Part shown: piece after piece, positions 1-5,633 of the stretch
Layout: each line of letters starts with the position of its first letter
How positions within the stretch are numbered: the stretch's first letter is position 1
Program-made: the position numbers and the translations under genes
Notes under the pieces: generated by a model
What the model was told of the DNA's origin: nothing
Database searches by the model: none
What the model saw: the letters and a program-made list of their open reading frames with translations, nothing else
Source: Thermoplasmata archaeon
GTDB lineage: Archaea; Thermoplasmatota; Thermoplasmata; Thermoplasmatales; Thermoplasmataceae
Direction: 5' to 3'
Assembly: GCA_021799755.1 (NCBI GenBank)
Contig: JAJYZU010000078.1
Coordinates: 1 to 5,633 of the forward strand
DNA: 5,633 nt

Positions 1-114
1 AAGAGCAATGATAGAGGCAGGGCACTTGTTATGGCAAAGATTCTCAGGCTCATCAAATATTATAGAAGGAACAACGTTCTTCCTGCTGGCTGGAACCTAG
101 ACAAGGTTCTATGA
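1..114 (+). CDS. rps15: 30S ribosomal protein S15, C-terminal end (5' partial)
   Basis: Frame 1 is open from the first base and gives 37 residues before a TGA at 112-114. The tail contains [17 protein letters not shown], which I recognise as the conserved C-terminus of archaeal/eukaryotic-type S15 (uS15), a primary 16S rRNA-binding protein of the small-subunit platform. The start and most of the protein lie left of the window, so only this helix-rich, basic tail can be judged. The stop codon overlaps the start of the next gene by 4 bp (ATGA), so the two are almost certainly co-transcribed and probably translationally coupled. S15 next to a RecJ-like gene is a familiar archaeal gene order. Nothing in the visible part looks damaged. 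Confidence 0.93.
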   Translation, partial: KSNDRGRALVMAKILRLIKYYRRNNVLPAGWNLDKVL

Positions 115-1466
115 GTCCTGTCCAGAACATTATAAACCGGGATTTATACAATAAGCTGTCAGATGCGGCAGAGCTAACAAAATCAGAGCCTTTCGCAAGA
201 GTCATTGCTCATTACGACGGCGATGGAACGAGCGCTGCGATCGTGATGCTCAAGACTCTTCTTCGCCTAAAAAAGAGAGTTCATCTTACATATATAAAGA
301 GCCTTCTCGGGGAGGATTTTCGCAACGTAGTCATGGAATACCCGGACTCACTTACCATTGTGGTGGATGCTGGTTCAGATCAGGTCCAGTTCACACCTGA
401 GCTGGAAAAGCTGATTGTCCTGGATCATCATTTTTACAAACCGTCTCCAGCAAAGGCGATGAACATAAATGCGAGAGATTTTGGAATAGACGGAACAAGA
501 GGGGCTTGTGGCTCAACAATGGCAATGTTATTTTCTCTTGTCTGTTCAGAGCGGAACGCAGATCTTGTTCCGTATTTCGTCTCGGGAATGATAGCCGACA
601 AGCAGGATCTTGGTGGAATATCGGGATTGAATAAGCTTTTGCTGGACGAATACTCAAGTCTTTTCAACAATGAGAGATCAATAAGCCTTGAAGGCGAGAC
701 TCTTCTTGATTCGCTTGTCTACTCCACGGACCCATTCTTCAATGGAATCACCGGTAAACCGGAAGGGGCGAAGAAGATTCTTGATGAATGTCACCTTGGC
801 TATGACCAGTCCCCGTCTTCGATGAATGAGGAGCAGAAACGCAGCCTTGAAAAGAAGCTTGCTGCTCAGTTAATATCTCAGAAATGCGGCCTGGAAGCTA
901 TCAAGTACCTGGAGTCAGACATGTTAAGGTTCAGGGACCTTGAATTCACATCGAAGGAGTTGAGCAGCATCATAGACGGGAATGCCCGGGTGGGGAAGAA
1001 CTCAGTTGCAGTCCAGTACTTCCTTGGAGACGGGACTCTTAAGGCGGAGATGCTTGCTGCATGGAAAACTTATAAGACACGGCTGATCGACTATGTGTAT
1101 CGTACAATGAAGGAAGTAGGGAACATGTCACATCTCCAATACTTCTATTCTCCTGAATCTGAAATGGCTGGAAAGATAAGCGATCTCCTGATGCTTTACC
1201 TTGTAGACCAGAACAAGCCGATAATCGGATTCAATGTGGGCGACAAGACTACAAAGCTATCGGCGCGCGGAACTATAAAGCTCGTCAGGAAGGGGCTCAA
1301 CCTCTCTTCTATTCTGAAAAGCGCTTGTGAGCAGGTTGGCGGATCAGGAGGTGGCCATGATGTTGCGGCAGGTGGCGTTATCCCAAAGGGAAAGGAAAAA
1401 GAGTTCGTTGAACTTGTGAACAGGATATTGAAGGAACAGGGCAAACCGGAATCCGATTCGCAGTAA
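111..1466 (+). CDS. RecJ/GAN-like DHH-DHHA1 family nuclease
   Basis: This 451-residue protein belongs to the DHH phosphoesterase superfamily, the archaeal RecJ-like group related to Cdc45 and GAN (GINS-associated nuclease). Members degrade single-stranded DNA or RNA using Mn/Mg ions. All catalytic motifs are visible: HYDGDG at residues 34-39, VVDAGSD at 84-90, DHH at 105-107, the GACGST loop at 131-136, and the metal-ligand aspartate in GMIADKQD (D163). The C-terminal DHHA1 substrate-binding domain carries SARG (384-387) and the glycine-rich [13 protein letters not shown] at 410-422. Between them, about residues 235-345, lies a mostly helical linker with no motif I recognise; in GAN/Cdc45 relatives a region here can contact replication partners. 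The protein is shorter than bacterial RecJ (usually above 550 residues) but normal for archaeal members. The ATG at 111 is the only start that keeps motif I in a natural position. It overlaps the S15 stop, with only a weak AAGG at 103-106 as ribosome binding site. An intact active site argues for a working nuclease rather than a Cdc45-like scaffold. Whether it acts in replication, repair or RNA decay cannot be told from sequence. Confidence 0.92.
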   Translation: MSPVQNIINRDLYNKLSDAAELTKSEPFARVIAHYDGDGTSAAIVMLKTLLRLKKRVHLTYIKSLLGEDFRNVVMEYPDSLTIVVDAGSDQVQFTPELEKLIVLDHHFYKPSPAKAMNINARDFGIDGTRGACGSTMAMLFSLVCSERNADLVPYFVSGMIADKQDLGGISGLNKLLLDEYSSLFNNERSISLEGETLLDSLVYSTDPFFNGITGKPEGAKKILDECHLGYDQSPSSMNEEQKRSLEKKLAAQLISQKCGLEAIKYLESDMLRFRDLEFTSKELSSIIDGNARVGKNSVAVQYFLGDGTLKAEMLAAWKTYKTRLIDYVYRTMKEVGNMSHLQYFYSPESEMAGKISDLLMLYLVDQNKPIIGFNVGDKTTKLSARGTIKLVRKGLNLSSILKSACEQVGGSGGGHDVAAGGVIPKGKEKEFVELVNRILKEQGKPESDSQ

Positions 1467-1483
1467 ACAAAAATTTGACAAAG

Positions 1484-1493
1484 CTATTAAATG
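1484..1493 (+). promoter_or_regulatory. Archaeal TATA box (leaderless promoter)
   Basis: The 50-bp gap after the RecJ-like gene holds CTATTAAATG, a good archaeal TATA-like element, preceded by an A-rich stretch (GACAAAG, 1477-1483) where a BRE would sit. Its centre is about 28 bp before the ATG at 1517. Archaeal transcription starts about 25-27 bp downstream of the TATA centre, so the start would fall on or within a few bases of that ATG. No Shine-Dalgarno sequence precedes the ATG, which fits a leaderless mRNA. Inferred from sequence only. Confidence 0.6.
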
Positions 1494-1516
1494 AGTATAC
1501 ATTTATCATGATGTAA

Positions 1517-2164
1517 ATGAAGAGGGTCGGGATTTACACTCATAATTTCAGATTTTATCATGAAGTTGTCAATGTTCTCAAATCCTGGCGAATCAAATCC
1601 GTTTCAATAGACGATTTAGATCATTTGCCTTCTGATGTCTCTATAATACTGAGTTCGAACAAAGACGAGAAGATCAGGGAACAGCAGATCAGGACAGACA
1701 GTGCAACCGAAGCAGTTCGAGTGGCAATACCCTTTCTGCTGGGCAAGGAAAAATTCAGTAAAGTGATAATAGGAATTGATCCTGGTCCCAAGCCTGGTAT
1801 AGCGGTTCTGGGCGACGATGTCCTGCTTGAGGCTTTTGAGGTACCCAGCATAGAAGCTCTAGTCCAGTCAATAAGGACTATTGCGGCCGGCTACCGTTAC
1901 ATATCGTTTTCTATAAAGATAGGTCATGGCGATATACCGAACAGGGACAGCATCATATTCAAGCTTAAGGCTGCAGGCATGGTACCTGAAATTGTTGATG
2001 AAACAAATACAAGCCAACCCCATAAGATACATGACAATGCCGTATCGGCTGCAAGGATCGCAAGAGGCAGCACCTCTTACCCTGATCCCAAGATCCAGAA
2101 CTACAGGAGAAGGGATATACTTGAACTCGAATTTGTAACCCTGCAGAAGGCAATAACCGCCTGA
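1517..2164 (+). CDS. RuvC/YqgF-like RNase H-fold protein with unassigned N-terminal segment
   Basis: This is a 215-residue protein whose C-terminal two thirds (about residues 80-185) have the signature of the RuvC/YqgF branch of the RNase H superfamily. Seen directly: VIIGIDPGPKPGIAVLGDD (83-101), with D88 on strand 1 as the first metal ligand; KIGHGD (134-139), resembling the YqgF glycine loop; VDETNTS (160-166), resembling the YqgF DERLT motif with E162 as second acid; and HDNAVSAARIA (172-182), resembling the RuvC/YqgF terminal helix with D173 as third acid. All expected acids are present, so nuclease activity is plausible. Family members resolve Holliday junctions (RuvC) or trim pre-16S rRNA (YqgF); neither job can be assigned here. 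Residues 1-75 form a separate alpha/beta unit (VGIYTHN, then VSIILSS) that I do not recognise; it resembles half of a Rossmann-like domain. The basic tail (NYRRRD, 195-200) might bind nucleic acid. The ATG at 1517 is chosen because it fits the TATA spacing and begins a clean beta strand. The gene follows S15 and RecJ-like but has its own promoter, and it converges with the surface-protein operon 15 bp away. Confidence 0.82.
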   Translation: MKRVGIYTHNFRFYHEVVNVLKSWRIKSVSIDDLDHLPSDVSIILSSNKDEKIREQQIRTDSATEAVRVAIPFLLGKEKFSKVIIGIDPGPKPGIAVLGDDVLLEAFEVPSIEALVQSIRTIAAGYRYISFSIKIGHGDIPNRDSIIFKLKAAGMVPEIVDETNTSQPHKIHDNAVSAARIARGSTSYPDPKIQNYRRRDILELEFVTLQKAITA

Positions 2165-2179
2165 CAATTGCTTAGGAGA

Positions 2180-2941
2180 TTATTTTTTCCATTTGGGTGA
2201 TTTTGGGATTGATCTGCGACCGGCGCTGACTGCGAGGAATATCATGAATGTTACAACAACCGCAGCGATGTAGTATATCCATGTATAGTTGGATGGCGTG
2301 CCGTAATAAAACGTAGAGTCGCCACTGACCACAGCCCCAGGAGTGCTTGCATATACGCTGATAGTGTTGTCGCCTTTATTTACCAGCGAAATAGCGGAAG
2401 AGTATGTTGATATAATCTGTGAAGAGTATGGAGCGAGCTTCGGTATCACTATTTTTGAAACATTGTTGCCATTGATGGCGAATGTCACGGTAACATTGTA
2501 CATGTAATACTGCGTTGGATTGCTTATGGTTGCCTGCATTTTTATAGGGTTCACAACAGTAAGCTGTACCGTCGTTCTGTACTGCATGATAGTTGATCCA
2601 TGTGCTGATGTCATTACGAGAATGGATATTGTCCCTGGATTAGATGGTGCGGTTATGTTGAACACTTCATCTGGATTGGGCTGATTCTGTGACAGAACCG
2701 TTGTTCCTGGAGCCATTCCACTTAGGTTCAACCCGGAGAATATAAGGACCACGGTGTAGTTATTGAAACCGTAGGTTGAGTTGACATAAATTGAAACGTT
2801 TTCGTTCACATAGACAGTCCCATAAGACACGGTGCTTGAGAAGATTGAAGGGTAGACTGTTCCCGCATCGGATACTGTTGCAGCAATGGGCATCATTATG
2901 AACAGGATGCCCAGTGCAATTAGTGCAGCCTTTCCTTTCAC
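2180..2941 (-). CDS. Signal-peptide-bearing, C-terminally anchored surface protein with beta-sandwich ectodomain
   Basis: This 253-residue protein starts at GTG (2941-2939 on the minus strand), overlapping the stop of the upstream surface gene as GTGA. Residues 1-26 form a Sec signal peptide: KGK, a hydrophobic core ALIALGILFIMMPIAA, then TVSDA, where cleavage is likely. Residues 27-215 are beta-rich and should face outward. They split into a first sheet region (about 27-130) and a second (about 131-202, beginning VNPIKMQATISNPTQ) that looks like a CARDB/NEW3-type immunoglobulin-like fold. Residues 221-240 are a membrane span (WIYYIAAVVVTFMIFLAVSA) followed by a basic cytoplasmic tail, giving type I topology. 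There are 8 N-x-S/T sequons, no cysteine and only about 6 acidic residues, which fits a glycosylated ectodomain in acid. No catalytic motif is visible. Its role is unknown; the coupling suggests it partners or anchors the larger protein. Confidence in the gene and topology is high, in the domain name moderate. Confidence 0.82.
   Translation of the reverse strand: MKGKAALIALGILFIMMPIAATVSDAGTVYPSIFSSTVSYGTVYVNENVSIYVNSTYGFNNYTVVLIFSGLNLSGMAPGTTVLSQNQPNPDEVFNITAPSNPGTISILVMTSAHGSTIMQYRTTVQLTVVNPIKMQATISNPTQYYMYNVTVTFAINGNNVSKIVIPKLAPYSSQIISTYSSAISLVNKGDNTISVYASTPGAVVSGDSTFYYGTPSNYTWIYYIAAVVVTFMIFLAVSAGRRSIPKSPKWKK
2181..2190 (+). terminator. Oligo-T terminator candidate for the RuvC-like gene
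   Basis: A pyrimidine tract with six consecutive T (2183-2188) lies about 20 bp after the stop of the RuvC-like gene on the + strand. Archaeal RNA polymerase can terminate at such T-runs without a strong hairpin, and I see no convincing stem before it. The tract also encodes the lysine-rich end (KWKK) of the opposing gene, so its T content could simply reflect AAA/AAG codons on the other strand. No comparable T-run on the - strand follows the stop of the surface-protein operon within the next 40 bp. Confidence 0.35.
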
Positions 2942-5633
2942 CTGTTTCTGCGCCTCCCTCTCGATGAAGCAACCAGAAGCCCGATAATAACAGACGCAGC
3001 TATCACCACAACACCTATGATAATCGTCATTTCAGGGTCACCTGTAAAGTGGGTTATTTCAGTACCGGAAACAGTGGGTTTAATGTTAATGTTGTTTGGG
3101 AGGTTCACTGGCACGTTAAGGATTTTTGATAAGTTCGTGCTGGTTGTTATGTTCAGAGTAAGATCCCCGCTGAGATAGAGACTCTTCCCGGATATCGGTG
3201 TTATATTGACATATATGGTATTTGAGGAGAACGCAGGCAGCTTCACACTGTAATATAACCCTGTACCTATATTTCCACCCCAGTTATGGTCACTAAGGTT
3301 ATTGGGATCAAGGGCAACATAAACTGTCATAAGCTGATTTCCGGTGTTGGAAAGAACCACCGGTATGCTGCCTGTGTTTCCGTATACTGAGTTCTTTGCT
3401 GGGACCAGATATGCATTTAAAGATGGGCTGGCCGAGATATTTACGCTCAGCTTGATGTTGTAGGTACCAGTACCATAAGTGCCATTTATCTGTATCTTGT
3501 CTATTCCTGCAAGCATCTTTTGCGGCAGCGTGAAGTTTGCGGAAATAGAAACATTCTGGCCAGGGGCCAGCATTACCTTGCTCCTGTTAAATGAGGCAAT
3601 CAATCCTGATTGGCCGGAGCTGAATGACATGTTAACATAAGTATTGCCGGTATTCTGGACATAGAAAGGTACGTTTGTAAGGTTAGATCCCTGACTGGCT
3701 ACCTTCGTCGGAGAGAGCATTCCAGATGAGAACTGATAAACATTGACCCTTAGAAGTTGTATGTTCACATAAGTGTTCTGTGCAGCAATGCTCTGTGTTA
3801 CGGATGAACTGTAGGTTACGTTCATGGATGAACCGGTAAAGTTTGCCTCGTGCTCTGTAAGGTTTCCGGAGAAGGTATAAGTTCCACCAGGCAGGTAAAT
3901 GCTTCCTGCCGAGGTGTTGAATAGCAGTAAAATGGTTCCGGACGAAATTGTTATATTTCTCTGCAGGAGTATGTTGCTTTTTGTTTCTGTAATGAAGACC
4001 TTATATGACGGAACCATGTTAATGTTCAGCGTTTCAGGGGAACCGAATGGGGTCACAGCGAGGGTTGTCAGTGCAGCCTCTCTGTCTGCGTTGCTTGCTG
4101 CGTAAACCGCATATGAACCGCCGTAGAGTTGGGCACTATAATTTCCATAGGCGTTGGAGGTAGCAGACCCAACGAGATATCCGGTGCTGTTGTAGAACAT
4201 GACAGCGGCATAAGGCGCAGGAATCCCGTTATAGAACGTCATACCTGAGACTGTCGTCTTGGCAGGAGAAACTGAGACGGGGACTTTTATAGATCCGGTT
4301 ATACTTGTGGAAACCAGAACGGAGCCGGAAACGGATTTGTCCACGCCGTTACTTGTGAAGTTATAGTAATAGCTTATCCTGTAAGTTCCAAGAGGCAATA
4401 CGATTGAGGTGCCTTGAGTGGATATCATGCCCTGACTCGAGGAGATGAAATAAGTTCCCGATGTATAACCTAGAGTATTCGAGAGATTGACTGTGGAACT
4501 GCTCTGAAGTGATGGTGTAATTGTTGTGTTGCTTTTGAGATATAAGGTCGTAATATTTGATCTTGTCCCTGTCTGTGAATACAGCGTATATAATCCTGAG
4601 ACAAGATATGTGCTTCCAACCTGGATGCCATTCTTGTAGACGGAAAATGATGAAGCAGTACTTGAAAGTGAGAAGAGCTGGCTTAGTGCGGTGCTGGTAC
4701 TGTATGATTTACTGATTGGTACGACCAGTACACTTATTGAGGAATTAACGGCTGCGGATGTCGAGAATACCGATACCGAATAGAGGCCGGGGGTAAGAAC
4801 TCCAGTTGCAGTCAGGTTTTTTATTGGGAACAAATAAGACTGTTGTCCCTGCAGTGAAACGTAGCCGCTGGCACTCTGACCAGAATTTACGCTCACATTG
4901 AGATTGATCGTCGTCAATATTGGAGTTACAATGAGAGCGGCAACCGTATTGTTATATGAAATCGTCGTGCTTGCATTAAGGAAGCCTGGACTGTAAAGGT
5001 CGAACGTGTATGAGTCAACGAGGGATTTTGGGTGAATCAAACTGGCAACGCCTGCGGCCGATACACCCGTATAAAATATAGGAAGGTTGCCAGCATATTC
5101 TATGGCAACTCCGCCAGTGACCTGTGGCGCAGCCGGACCGGAACTTGTACGATAAGCATCGTATGTGGTAAGTGAAATGTTTGTCTGGAATGCAAGCCGC
5201 ATTGTGAACGAAAGGTTACCGAGGACCTCGATGGTCCTGAATGATCCATAGTTCAGCCCGACGTGGGTTACATATGATGCGAAAGTGTATGTCCCGATGG
5301 GCAGGAAGAAATTGTAATAGGTGGAGAGTGAGCCCTCAGACTGCAGAGATATTCCGTTCGAAAGAGCCTCGAAAAAGCCGGTTCCATTGGTGAAAGCGCT
5401 GGTAGAGTATGATACGTTGACGTAGTATCCTCTGGACAGGCTTACTGAAATGCTGGTATTATTGCCCAAAAAGAAGGAATGCGCAAATGCCGAGAATCCA
5501 TTCATGGCATATGCCGTATAATAGCCGACAGGTAACGTAATCGAGAATTTTCCTCCAACGACAGATGCATTATATGAATCAGAAATGTTTCCATTTGAAA
5601 AGAAGCTCACCATATGAACACTGGAACTGAGTA
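2938..5633 (-). CDS. Giant modular beta-rich surface glycoprotein, C-terminally anchored (5' partial)
   Basis: The frame is open on the minus strand from the window edge to a TGA at 2940-2938, giving at least 898 residues. Numbering here uses the first internal Met (codon 5613-5611) as residue 1. That Met is probably not the start: seven in-frame codons (partial, then L-S-S-S-V-H) precede it, no signal peptide follows it, and the protein begins mid-module. Residues 1 to about 620 form an array of beta modules, each with a Pro-x-Gly-x-Tyr turn (see repeat entry). About 454-533 most resembles a carboxypeptidase-regulatory-like fold (VSGMTFYNGIPAPYAAVMFY, then AYGNYSAQL, YGGSYAVYA). About 622-730 and 731-840 look like two NEW3/CARDB-type immunoglobulin-like domains (FYVQNTGN and VVLSNTGN are matching strands). 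Residues 863-882 span the membrane, followed by the cytoplasmic tail RGRRRNR. I count about 35 N-x-S/T sequons, no cysteine and about 22 acidic residues, fitting a glycosylated exterior protein of an acidophile. No protease, hydrolase or sugar-binding signature is evident. It could be an adhesin, cell-coat subunit or scaffold; the function is unknown. Confidence 0.8.
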   Translation of the reverse strand, partial: LSSSVHMVSFFSNGNISDSYNASVVGGKFSITLPVGYYTAYAMNGFSAFAHSFFLGNNTSISVSLSRGYYVNVSYSTSAFTNGTGFFEALSNGISLQSEGSLSTYYNFFLPIGTYTFASYVTHVGLNYGSFRTIEVLGNLSFTMRLAFQTNISLTTYDAYRTSSGPAAPQVTGGVAIEYAGNLPIFYTGVSAAGVASLIHPKSLVDSYTFDLYSPGFLNASTTISYNNTVAALIVTPILTTINLNVSVNSGQSASGYVSLQGQQSYLFPIKNLTATGVLTPGLYSVSVFSTSAAVNSSISVLVVPISKSYSTSTALSQLFSLSSTASSFSVYKNGIQVGSTYLVSGLYTLYSQTGTRSNITTLYLKSNTTITPSLQSSSTVNLSNTLGYTSGTYFISSSQGMISTQGTSIVLPLGTYRISYYYNFTSNGVDKSVSGSVLVSTSITGSIKVPVSVSPAKTTVSGMTFYNGIPAPYAAVMFYNSTGYLVGSATSNAYGNYSAQLYGGSYAVYAASNADREAALTTLAVTPFGSPETLNINMVPSYKVFITETKSNILLQRNITISSGTILLLFNTSAGSIYLPGGTYTFSGNLTEHEANFTGSSMNVTYSSSVTQSIAAQNTYVNIQLLRVNVYQFSSGMLSPTKVASQGSNLTNVPFYVQNTGNTYVNMSFSSGQSGLIASFNRSKVMLAPGQNVSISANFTLPQKMLAGIDKIQINGTYGTGTYNIKLSVNISASPSLNAYLVPAKNSVYGNTGSIPVVLSNTGNQLMTVYVALDPNNLSDHNWGGNIGTGLYYSVKLPAFSSNTIYVNITPISGKSLYLSGDLTLNITTSTNLSKILNVPVNLPNNINIKPTVSGTEITHFTGDPEMTIIIGVVVIAASVIIGLLVASSRGRRRNR
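2953..2957 (-). promoter_or_regulatory. Possible Shine-Dalgarno for the 253-residue surface protein
   Basis: On the minus strand GGAGG lies 11 nt before the GTG start at 2941, inside the last codons of the upstream gene. The spacing is longer than ideal and the bases are also dictated by the Arg/Gly codons of the RGRRRNR tail, so the match may be incidental. Together with the GTGA overlap it supports translation re-initiation on a shared mRNA and favours GTG 2941 over any later start, which would cut into the signal peptide. Confidence 0.4.
3862..5535 (-). repeat. Array of degenerate P-x-G-x-Y beta modules within the giant surface protein
   Basis: A short turn motif recurs along the protein, each copy followed by aromatic/hydrophobic beta strands. 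Copies start at residues 27 (LPVGYYTAY), 104 (LPIGTYTFASY), 273 (LTPGLYSVSVF), 337 (LVSGLYTLYSQ), 406 (LPLGTYRISYY), 496 (LYGGSYAVYAA) and 574 (LPGGTYTFSGN). Spacings are 77, 169, 64, 69, 90 and 78 residues; the 169 gap is about two periods and holds a weak copy near 197-211 (SLVDSYTFDLYSPGF). The pattern resembles the G-x-Y edge of PEGA and carboxypeptidase-regulatory-like sandwiches. The copies are protein-level only: I see no long DNA repeat, so the array is old and diverged rather than recently duplicated. Confidence 0.65.

Noticed and set aside
391..1444. Minus-strand open frames of 70-90 codons opposite the RecJ-like gene
   Set aside because: They lie antisense to a gene with all DHH motifs intact, overlap each other, and show no domain, signal peptide or start context of their own.
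1475..1501. Bacterial-like promoter: TTGACA at 1475-1480 and TATACA at 1496-1501
   Set aside because: Spacing is 15 bp, short for sigma-70, and the genes are archaeal in type. The TATTAAAT at 1485-1492 explains the region better. TATACA is also too close to the ATG to serve as the archaeal TATA box.
1621..2167. Several open frames on both strands overlapping the RuvC-like gene
   Set aside because: The frame at 1517-2164 carries conserved motifs with acids in family positions; the others have low-complexity or cysteine-scattered products and no recognisable features.
3899..4105. Plus-strand 68-codon open frame inside the giant surface gene
   Set aside because: It is antisense to a long, compositionally consistent beta-rich protein, and no promoter, ribosome binding site or domain supports it.
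2938..5633. Thermopsin-type acid protease or other exported hydrolase
   Set aside because: Size, sequons and C-terminal anchor recall Thermoplasmatales exported enzymes, but I found no protease catalytic motif or metal-binding cluster.
2938..5633. Recent tandem DNA duplication or phase-variable repeats in the surface gene
   Set aside because: The modules are similar only at short protein motifs; I saw no long direct DNA repeats or simple-sequence tracts.
1..5633. tRNA, rRNA, CRISPR array, insertion sequence or attachment site
   Set aside because: Coding sequence fills the window except gaps of 50 and 15 bp, and no cloverleaf, regular repeat-spacer pattern, transposase motif or terminal inverted repeat was seen.

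Overview
The window looks archaeal, most likely from the Thermoplasmatales or close relatives. This rests on four things: an archaeal-type ribosomal protein S15 C-terminus fused by overlap to an archaeal RecJ-like DHH nuclease; an archaeal TATA box at leaderless spacing; heavy AGG/AGA and ATA codon use; and very large, cysteine-free, asparagine/serine/threonine-rich surface proteins with few acidic residues, as acidophilic wall-less archaea carry. The lineage is inference; no database search was possible.

The left part (1-2164) runs on the + strand and is an information-processing block. It holds the last 37 codons of 30S ribosomal protein S15, a complete RecJ/GAN-like DHH phosphoesterase overlapping S15 by 4 bp, a 50-bp gap with its own promoter, and a 215-residue protein with a RuvC/YqgF-type RNase H fold preceded by an unassigned N-terminal segment of about 75 residues. 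The S15-nuclease pair should be one transcript. The RuvC-like gene probably has its own, leaderless, transcript.

The right part (2180-5633) runs on the - strand and meets the first block tail to tail across only 15 bp. It encodes two surface proteins joined by a 4-bp GTGA overlap. The upstream gene is a giant beta-rich protein of at least 898 residues whose 5' end lies outside the window. It carries an array of degenerate modules marked by a Pro-x-Gly-x-Tyr motif, then two CARDB/NEW3-like beta-sandwich domains and a C-terminal membrane anchor. The downstream gene encodes a 253-residue protein with signal peptide, beta-rich ectodomain and C-terminal anchor. Their shared build and coupled translation suggest a two-component glycosylated surface complex of unknown role.

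No tRNA, rRNA, CRISPR array, insertion sequence or other mobile element was seen, and no gene-free stretch exceeds 50 bp. The parts least explained by known families are the two-protein surface system and the RuvC-like protein with its N-terminal extension.
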